Shown here: piece after piece, positions 56,523-64,000 of the stretch
Layout: each line of letters opens with the position of its first letter
Position numbering within the stretch: position 1 is the first letter of the stretch
Notes under the pieces: model-generated
Told to the model about the DNA's origin: nothing
Seen by the model: only the letters and a program-made list of their open reading frames with translations
Database searches by the model: none
Source: Paulownia fortunei
Taxonomy: Eukaryota; Streptophyta; Magnoliopsida; Lamiales; Paulowniaceae
Direction: 5' to 3'
DNA length: 64,000 nucleotides
Assembly: GCA_019321725.1 (NCBI GenBank)
Contig: CM033105.1
Location: 11,173,632 to 11,237,631 of the forward strand
Translations under genes and position numbers: made by a program

Positions 56523-58284
56523 TGTAACGACCTAAATTTCGCATTCATTTACTGTTAATTCTATTAAGAACTTTATTACATTTCATATATAATTATCTAG
56601 TTTAAGATTAGCCTTCTTGTGATGAATTTGGAAATAATAATTATTTGATTGGATCAATTAATTGGTAAAACTATAAATTAATTTAATAATTAAATTAATT
56701 TATCTAATTAAATAATTAGATTATTCAATTAAACCTAATATGATTAGGTAGGCTAGATAGAACCAAATTATTTGGTTGGATCAATTAATTGGATTTGGGT
56801 CAAATTTAATTAATTAGATTAATAAAAGTCCAAGCCCAAATCATAGTGGCCCATTAGGAGAGGCCTAATTAATTAGTTGGAAGAATTTGGATGAATAAGG
56901 AAATAAGATTTCCTTATGGACATATCCTAAAATATCTTTAGAAGGCATGATAGGATTTGGCAAGACACCCCTTGATTATGTTGGATGATTTTGGAAGAGT
57001 TGGACTTAACCAAAATACCAATCCAACACATGCAATAACTGGAGGGGAAAAGGCTGAAAATTGCTAGCTAATGTAGTTCCCATTTTCAGCCACCACATTA
57101 AGAGGTTAATGAACTTCATTTTCGGAATTAACAAGATTAAATGGAGAGAGAAAATGTTTCTTTCTTGTAACTCTTAAATCATCTATATATAACAAAGAAT
57201 GAATTGATGGTCAAATATAAAATAGGCAATAGTTTCTTGTGCCACGACAGTCGCACCCTATTCAGAGAACGAACATATTTTTCTTAGGTTTTAAGCGGGG
57301 GATTAGTGATATATAAACCCTAGCCTCCCTACCCAAGAGTTCCAAACACTCCAAGAACCCTAGCAAACTTGATATTTTCTCTTCTCTCATTCTCCACTCA
57401 AGTTGCATGTGGAAACCACCCTTCCACCCTCTGTAAATCCAAAGTTAGGATCTTTACAACCCTAGATAGGCGTGGAAGAATGATTTTTATGGTCATACTT
57501 CAAGGTTTTTCAAAGGTAAGGGTATTTTTCACGAAAACCTAGTTTTACTTACTCCATTTTATCAAATCTTGATTTTTCTACATTACTTTTAAAAGAAACA
57601 AGGTCTTTTGAATTGTGGTTGTTAACTCAAGGTCCTTAGCTCAATTATCGTTTATCCTTGGTTTGTAGAGGTAAAAAAAATTGTTTTCCTATCATGTTAT
57701 ACTCCAAAGTTCAATTTTAATCAAGTAAATGCGTTGAGACCCTAGTATCTAGCGAATAGTTCTTCTGGTATTCATTTAATGTTGTTATATGATGTTAGGA
57801 CTTTTTTTAATGATTAAGTGAATTGTAATAGGATTTGTGAACGACATTGTTGAAGGGCCACTTAGTCGATAGAATTCTAGTTAGTTTAGAGCTCGAAAGG
57901 TAAGTAAGCCCATCTTAGTTCCATACATGCAATTATATGCCTAAGTGATGATATGTGTGTGATTATGTGTTGATGATTTAAGTTATGTGTGTTTATTATT
58001 CTTATACTATCATTGCACTTTCATATCATGTCAACAACACATGATGCATGATTAAGTTAAGCTTAGAAGGTGACATGAGCATGCGAGTCTGTTTTTGAAA
58101 GATACATGTAGCCAAATGTTTTGTTTCCAAAAGTTTAGTCAGGTGTACATTGATGCTAAGAAGGGTGTGAGTGGGCAATGGGCGCGGGGGACCAACGTTC
58201 TAACTAAGGGCCTTTATGGCCAAATGTAGTGTTTAATGTTAATGTTAATGTGTTGCTTGCAATAAAATGAAAGTACTTATACCA

Positions 58285-58356
<72 letters not shown>

Positions 58357-59042
58357 CTAGTTCTAAATAACTAGTCCCACTGCATCCCTGATCAACTAGA
58401 TGTCACACCAAGTGAGCTTGCAACTAGGTCAATAAAATGAAAGATTCAAAAGTTTCCACGATAATGTTCAAGTTCAATAATTCCAAGTCAAAGATTTAAG
58501 TTCAAGGTTTTTTTTTTAAACTTGATGTCCAAGTCCAAGGTTTTCAAATTAAAACCTTTTTACGTTTTTTTTTTTAAAAAGAGGGGGTGGGGGATACTTG
58601 ATAAGTTTTTACACAACAAGCATTCGTGAGCATGCATTCATGCATAGGTTACTTACTGAGCTTGGTGAAAGCTCATTCCGTGTTATATATATATTTTCAG
58701 GTGATGACATCCAGGAGATAGACAGAGATGGCCGAGCGTAGTGACTTGCCTATTATCTTATGTTATTAAATGAACTTCCATTTTTAGAACCTTTAGACAT
58801 GTTTTATTATAGGTTTCACTTTCTTAAGATTTTGAGAGGATAATGTTTTGAAACTAAATTCTTTTCCATTTCCGTTACGTGAAGTTTTGAGAACTTGGTT
58901 TTTATAAATGTTAAAAGATTATTCCTAGTTTTTCTTTAAGCAAAGAGAGTTTTAAATATTCCGCATTTTTTTATAAGAGTAATCTATGTTCATATTTAAA
59001 TTCGCATATATATAATTTAAGAAAATACTAGTAAGTGTTACA
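56523..59042 (+). repeat. 3' LTR of chromovirus C (2520 bp)
   Basis: The LTR runs from TGTAACGACC to AAGTGTTACA. It is colinear with the 5' LTR; about 56 bp of the extra length comes from the TA repeat at 58286-58354. Confidence 0.9.
58286..58354. repeat. TA dinucleotide microsatellite, about 34 units
   Basis: An uninterrupted TA run of 69 bases. The 5' LTR has only 13 bases of TA at the equivalent site (51902-51914), so the array grew or shrank after insertion. Confidence 0.95.
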
Positions 59043-59225
59043 TTGATAATATTCTACTTGCTCTTCCTCTGTGGCCCATTCTGGCAGAGCCAGTAGTGCC
59101 ATGTCGAGGATATAAACCCCTTTTTCAGATTGGAGAACTAGCCGAAGGTTCCTGAACTAGTCAACATAGTTTGGACTAGTGAGTTTGTTGGTGTCAAGAA
59201 TTGATTCAAGTGGATTTTTAGCCAT
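59043..59225 (-). pseudogene. Copia D gag N-terminus
   Basis: ATG at 59225 (minus) starts MAKNPLESILDTNKL, followed by TSPNYVD, a stop, FRNLRLVLQSEKG, and WATEEEQVEYYQ at C's left boundary. Reading then continues at 50140 across C. The start defines the copia gag N-terminus in this family and explains the ATA at J's 17278. Confidence 0.9.
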
Positions 59226-59550
59226 AATGTAAATTAGATATCTACAAAACATGAGGTAGAAAATAAGTATACATTCAATAGTTTAATCATTTATAATAAG
59301 ATCCTTAATTCTAAATGTCTCCCACTATTTTCTTTGAATCCCGTCACCCTCATGATGGATAGTCGAGAAATTATATTTTTTAGTGGGCTTAAAGTCCAAT
59401 TAGTCTTATCATACATCCCAATTTTATGAGCGCATATGATCAAACGAAAAGGTAGCTAACATATTAGCAATTGCATCCCATGCAACCTTCAAGCTATTTT
59501 GCCTCACTACTTCCCATAAACTCCAATTTTATGAGCTCATATGGTACTAA
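59226..59550 (-). other. Copia D leader, truncated by E
   Basis: Reversed, it aligns with J's leader at about 16970-17277, including two copies of a CTCATAAAATTGG motif. The remainder of the leader, the PBS and the 5' LTR lie beyond element E, off the window. Confidence 0.75.
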
Positions 59551-61797
59551 TGTTAGGTTCGCTATAATCGCAGGGGCATGCACAGCTGAAAATTAAAATT
59601 TTATCAAGCATAAATTTATCCAATAAATTTATTTTCGCAATTCGAAAGCGATTCTAATGATCGCGCTTTTTTAAGTGAATATATATAAAATAAATATATT
59701 AATTTGGATTATACCTTTTGTACACTCTAATTGTTGCAGGGAATGAAACAATCAATTGCTTATCAGAACTCTTAGAACTCATAGGGATCCAAGTGTCTCC
59801 CCTCTATTACGTCCACAATATGAAAAATAACACCAATTAAAAAGATTTACTAGTATCATTTTAATCATTTACTAATCTGGATCCAGCGTAAATTTTGTCT
59901 TTTTTATCTAATTGATGGATCAAGAACAAAATTTCAAAAACAATAAAGATTTATTTTTTAAGTTCTTGAAACATATATACAAACAGAATATCAAGAAACT
60001 AGTTTTCTTTTAAAGAACAAGAAAATCAAGATTTCAAGAAAACACCTTGTCTTTTTCTTTCCTTTCTTATCTTCTCTTGGAGAGAAAAATATAAGACTTA
60101 ACAAAATAATTTTTTGCTAATTCCTATGGCAATATTCGGCCCTCCCTATAAATAGGGGTTGAAAATTTGTTCCTACTCCAACTCTTGAAAAGTTTGTCAA
60201 TTTTGAACTACTTCAAAATTTAATTTTGGAAAGATTCTAGATCTTCCAATAACTCTCCTCTTTTTCTCTCTCCAACATATGTAGACTTGTTTGAAACTAC
60301 ATTAGTCATCAAAATTGTCTACATACATTCTTGATATTAATTTGAACTCTTCAAATAATATCAAAATGGATATATATCAAATATATACAAAAAATATTTA
60401 TATATAAAATAAAACCTAGTGGCTGATTTTATCTTAAAAAATTGGTCACTTTGTTTATTTATTTATAAATATGTTAATTAAATAAATCATATTTATTTAA
60501 TTTATTCTCTTCATATTCTAATGGGTTGTTAAAGTGATCCACATTAAAAAAATGGCTTTGATTTTAAAATCCACAAATTAATCCAATTGATTTAATTTCA
60601 AATTAATCCATCCATTGATTAAATATAATTTACTCCAATTTAGCTTCCTAATCAAATTAGGTCCAATTAAATAATCAATTACTTAGTTGAATAATTCAAT
60701 TTAACCACTAAATTAAATAGAGCCCTTAATTAATTAATTAATTTTCAACCGTTGGATAAATCCAAAAATAAGAAATATTACTTTCAATAAAGATGTGTGA
60801 TCTTCTTAGGTTCACTACTAAGCTAGTAGTGGGTTGGCAATATTTACAACTTATGAATAATAATTAATCTAATTAATTAATCTAATTAATTAATCCACTT
60901 GGAATTAACTCCTTAATTCCAAGAACCTAGCTATCCATGAAAACACCTACCAAGTAATCATGACAAACTAGTCTTAGGTGAAATAACGAGTAAACCTATT
61001 TTAGTTACGAGTACCATACATGTGCGGTCCTTTCGATAGTTAATCTCCCGATTAAATGTAGGATATGGATTATAAGTCAAAATCTTAAATAATTCAATAA
61101 CTGTGATCCCATTTCAAGTTTTAAAGATTCCTGATGAATCACGATTCATCCTGCCTTGACCAAGGTCTTAGAATCATGAAGTATAAAAACACAGGACATT
61201 CTCTTGTTTAAAAAGACAAGTGTCAAATTTTATGTTGGCCACTGACAAACCTCCATGCACACCAGTGCAACACCCAACATACTCCATTTGTGATTGTCAA
61301 GCAATCAGAAGATATATCAAAGTGCTGCAGGATGCCACAAGGCTACTATCGTGCCTCAAGTTCGAGGACTAGCCGTGTATTTTCGATAGGCAAAACCTCC
61401 AGCTAATAATTTTTTGCAGGCTATGTTCGATGTACTTGTTCCCTAACAAGCACCCACATACACGTCTTTACGCTAATGTCAATAGAATGTAGCATCCTTA
61501 TCTCACAAGCATGCATCGTATTTGTGAGTTTTACTGAGCTATTTGATATCCCATCTCAAAAAACTCTCAACTCGGAATTTATTTAAGACCAAAACCTTAG
61601 AGGCATATTCCATGATCGCCATCATATGTGCGACCATGCCCCGTAGCTAAATTTGGTGTGTAGAAATAAAAGATGCAAAATATAAGGTAAAGAAAATGCC
61701 TTTTTATTAATATAATTCCCAATAAGATTACCTTTACAAAAGAAAAGGAGTATAATACACCCAATCTAATTGGGGTGCTGAGCATCTTACTCTAGCA
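59551..61797 (-). repeat. 3' LTR of copia E (2247 bp)
   Basis: On the minus strand it runs from TGCTAGAGTAAGATG (normally TGTTAG) at 61797 to CGAACCTAACA at 59551. It is close to K and G. A near-palindromic TATA region CCCTATAAATAGGGG lies at 60144-60158. The PPT on its coding side (61798-61811) reads GGGCAAGTAGGAGA on the minus strand. Confidence 0.9.
60144..60158 (-). promoter_or_regulatory. Near-palindromic TATA region of the E LTR
   Basis: CCCTATAAATAGGGG is a one-mismatch palindrome in the LTR position of G's perfect one (3230-3245). Confidence 0.5.
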
Positions 61798-61811
61798 ATC
61801 TCCTACTTGCC

Positions 61812-62640
61812 CTAGCTCCAATTACCCATATATCTATGACCCATCTTCTCGAGATATCTATTGAATACCTTCTGTGCTAAGGGCTTACTAAAGGGGTCTG
61901 CTACATTTTCTGCTCAAGCAACTCGATCTACAATAACGTCGCCTCTACCAATGATCTCTCTGATCAAGTGATATCGTCTCATTATATGCTTGGATCTTTG
62001 ATGAGATCTAGGCTCCTTTGCTTGTGAAATGGCTCCATTGTTGTCACAGTAAATTATAACTGGATCAATAATAGGTGGAACTACACCTAACCCTTGAATG
62101 AAGTTTCTTATCCAAACAGCTTCTTTTGCTGCATCTGATACAACAATATATTCAACTTTGGTGGAAGAGTCTGGAGTCGTCTCTTGGTTGGAACTCTTCC
62201 AACTGACTGCACTACCATTCAGGGTGAATATATATCCAGACATGGACTTTGAGTCATCTATATCATACTGAAAAGTAGAGTCTGTATATCCCTCCAATTT
62301 TAGTTCTCCATTGCGGTATATAAGAAAGATATCCTTAGTCCTTCTCAAGTACTTGAGGATCATCTTAACGACTTTCCAATGTTCTTTCCCTGGATTAGAC
62401 TGATATCTGATCATGATGCTTAGAGCATGTGCTATATCAGGCCTTGTACACAACTTTGCATACATTATGCTCCCTATTACAGAAGCATAAGGTATGCAAG
62501 TCATCATTTCTCTCTCTTCAGGTGTCTTAGGAAACATAGCCTTAGAGAGTGAAATCCTATAACTCATAGGCAGGAATCCTCACTTGGATTCCTCCATGCT
62601 AAACCTTTTTAGCACTTTATCTATGTATAAGGATTGGGAT
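61812..62640 (-). pseudogene. Copia E RNase H and RT connection
   Basis: A 217-codon frame (61914-62567) covers IPYASVIGSIMYAKLCTRPDIAH, LKYLRRTKDIFLIY, LEGYTDSTFQYDIDDSKSM with the first catalytic Asp, STKVEYIVVSDAAKEAVW, YCDNNGAISQAKEPRSHQ and SKHIMRRYHLIREI. A stop follows IVDRVA near 61914, cutting the last part of RNase H (decayed at 61812-61913). This is the most intact copia RNase H here. Confidence 0.9.
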
Positions 62641-63440
62641 AGTCCGATCATCCTTATTTATCTATCTCTATAGATCTTTATCCCTAGGATAAAAGATGCA
62701 TCTCCTAAGTCCTTTATGAAAAACTAATTAGACAACCAAGTCTTCGTTGACTGCAATATCCCTACATCGTTCCTAATGAGTAGGATATCATCAACGTAGA
62801 GCACAACAAATGTAACTGCACTCCCACTAACCTTCTTGTAGACACATGGTTCATCCAAGTTCTTATGAAAATCAAACATTTTGATTATTTTATCAAACCG
62901 GATGTTCCAACTCCTCGAAGTTTTTTGAGTCCTTAAATGGATCTCCGGAGCTTGCAAACTTTTTGCTTGCGCCCACTAGGTATGAAGCCTTTTGGCTGCT
63001 TTATATAGATCCATTCCTTAATTTTTCCATTAAGGAAAGCGGTCTTCGCATCCATTTGCTATATCTTATAGTCATAATATACAGATATGGCTAGCAGTAT
63101 CCGAATGATTTAAACATCACTACTAGTGAAAAAGTTTCCTTGTAATCAATTTATTGCTTCTGAGTATGACCTTTTGCAACTAAACATGCTTTATAGGTCG
63201 CTACATCTCCATCTACTCCAAGCTTCTGCTTGTAGACCTATTTGCAGCCAATGGGATTAATTCCCTGTGGTGGGTCCACCAAACTCTAACCTTGTTGTAC
63301 ATGGAGTCCATCTCGGACTGCATAGTTTCTTGCCACTTCTCTGAGTCGATGTTAGACATCACCTCTCCATATCTTCTTGAATCATTATCCAAGGGGAGTC
63401 CCTCTTTCGTGTTCTCTAACAACAAGTTGTACCTCTTAGG
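62641..63440 (-). pseudogene. Copia E reverse transcriptase
   Basis: Frames at 62724-62957 and 63213-63425, with decayed sequence between, give KTSRSWNIRFDKIIK, CVYKKVSGSAVTFVVLYVDDILL with intact YVDD (about 62787-62798), and upstream SDIDSEKW-like and QSEMDSMYNK near 63300. Frameshifts near 63000 and 63220 and several stops make it non-functional. Confidence 0.88.
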
Positions 63441-64000
63441 TACACTTGAGATCCTTTCGGATCTTTAAAGAGGTTGTGCCTCAGAGGACCCAGCATCAAT
63501 TAGTGTGTTATCTACTGTGACAGTTGGGGCGTTCTGTGGTTCTTAAATTTCTTCAAGTTCCATGACTTTGCCACTTCTCTCTAAAAGAAATTCTTCTTCA
63601 AGGAATGTGATATTTCTCAAAACAAACACCCTTTATTCTGAGGTATCGTAGAAATAGTATCCAATAGACTTCTTTAGATATCCCACAAACTTGCATAAGC
63701 TAGATCTCATATCCAACTTATCTCCCACTTGCTGCTTCAAATAACCAGCACACCTCCATACCCTAAGGTATTTATAGGAATGTATATTTCCACACTATAT
63801 CTCATATGGTATTTTTGGGCACGACTTTAGATGGCACCTTATTTAATAGGTATGCCGTTATTTCTAAGGCATAGCCTTAGAATGAAAGAGGCAATGTAGT
63901 GAAACTCATCATAGATCGAACCATGTCTAACAAGGTTCGATTTCTGCGTTCTGAAACTCTGTTGAGTTGTGGAGTAGCAAAAGGAGTCCATTGTGAGAGA
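63441..64000 (-). pseudogene. Copia E integrase C-terminus, cut by window edge
   Basis: Reading from 64000 leftward, the sequence shows QWTPFATPQLNRVSERRNR with the third catalytic acidic residue near 63955, LLDMVRSMM near 63920, the FLNRVPSK-type region, a CGVEI-type segment near 63800, KQQVGDKLD near 63725 and KFVGYLK near 63680, with stops. The core with the first two Asp residues is beyond the edge. Confidence 0.82.

Larger units (their letters stand above)
50141..59042 (+). mobile_element. Chromovirus C (Ty3/gypsy), LTR to LTR
   Basis: A plus-strand element with 5' LTR 50141-52594, PBS, a short gag remnant, decayed protease, RT, RNase H, integrase, chromodomain, PPT and 3' LTR 56523-59042. 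The flanks TTGAC (50136-50140) and TTGAT (59043-59047) are a 4/5 match and lie in D's gag. Gag is mostly deleted: only about 530 bp separate the PBS and protease. The element has many stops and diverged LTRs, so it is older than A. Confidence 0.92.
45989..59550 (-). mobile_element. Copia element D, minus strand, interrupted by C
   Basis: D is in two pieces: 45989-50140 (part of the 3' LTR, RNase H, RT, integrase, protease, most of gag) and 59043-59550 (gag N-terminus and leader). Chromovirus C (50141-59042) separates them; joining the pieces restores a continuous gag reading. Its 3' LTR is broken by B at 45988 and its leader by E at 59551, so neither D LTR is complete. The LTR start resembles H/I. 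Confidence 0.9.
59551..64000 (-). mobile_element. Copia element E, 3' part, runs off right edge
   Basis: From the right edge leftward: integrase (from its third catalytic residue), RT, RNase H, PPT and a complete 3' LTR. It belongs to the G/K LTR subfamily. It inserted in D's leader; the left flank pentamer is ACTAA (59546-59550). The 5' half is outside the window. Confidence 0.88.

Noticed and set aside
1..64000. CRISPR arrays, bacterial operons, defence systems, endogenous pararetrovirus
   Set aside because: There are no regular repeat-spacer arrays and no prokaryotic gene structure. All RT-bearing units have LTRs, integrase or clear copia/gypsy order, and no movement-protein or coat motif of pararetroviruses was seen.

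Overview
The window is angiosperm nuclear DNA, probably from a eudicot. It looks like gene-poor heterochromatin made almost wholly of nested LTR retrotransposons. It is strongly AT-rich. Every recognisable protein belongs to Ty1/copia or Ty3/gypsy elements, and no host gene, tRNA, rRNA or CRISPR array was found. Nearly all coding regions are pseudogenes with frameshifts, stops and deletions. Element names (A to K) are mine. Lineage names rest on remembered family motifs, not on a search.

Layout, left to right. (1) 1-4940, copia G, minus strand: partial 3' LTR, a fused RT/RNase H remnant, leader, PBS and a full 5' LTR; gag, protease and integrase are deleted. G sits in the 3' LTR of copia H (4941-8327, minus). 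(2) H is cut by a partial gypsy LTR (8328-9287 continuing at 23124-24142). That LTR carries a candidate SINE (8899-9174) and the plus-strand copia J (9288-23123, LTR to LTR). J's leader holds a Tat-type gypsy fragment (about 12660-16385), and its RT holds an unidentified insertion of about 430 bp (19884-20315). (3) 24143-27507 is leader, PBS and 5' LTR of a minus-strand copia (I), most simply the missing 5' end of H. (4) 27508-31471 is a mosaic without LTRs: another copia lineage (F), an Athila-like RT and a copia RNase H/RT scrap. (5) 31472-38409 is chromovirus A (plus). It is nearly full length, with its 5' LTR cut to 148 bp. It lies in the integrase of a related minus-strand chromovirus, B (38410-45988), whose LTR contains a solo copia LTR, K (42388-44616), with a perfect 5-bp target duplication. 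(6) B interrupts the 3' LTR of copia D (minus, from 45989). D's gag is split by a second chromovirus, C (50141-59042, plus, two full LTRs), and resumes at 59043-59225. (7) D's leader is broken at 59550 by the 3' LTR of copia E, which runs off the right edge inside its integrase.

The parts show how the locus grew: copia elements H/I, D and F are the oldest layer, chromoviruses and further copia copies inserted into them, and deletions then joined unrelated fragments. The autonomous machinery is Gag, aspartic protease, RT, RNase H and integrase, with chromodomains in A and C. All copies here look defective; A is closest to intact.

The most interesting non-obvious signals are regulatory or structural. 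An approximately 450-bp U3 block is shared in the same order by the LTR of a gypsy element (C) and a copia element (J). TATA boxes lie inside palindromes, and J has a strong hairpin just after its TATA box. A GC-rich, hypervariable patch recurs about 190-220 bp after the PBS in the three copia leaders where it can be seen.
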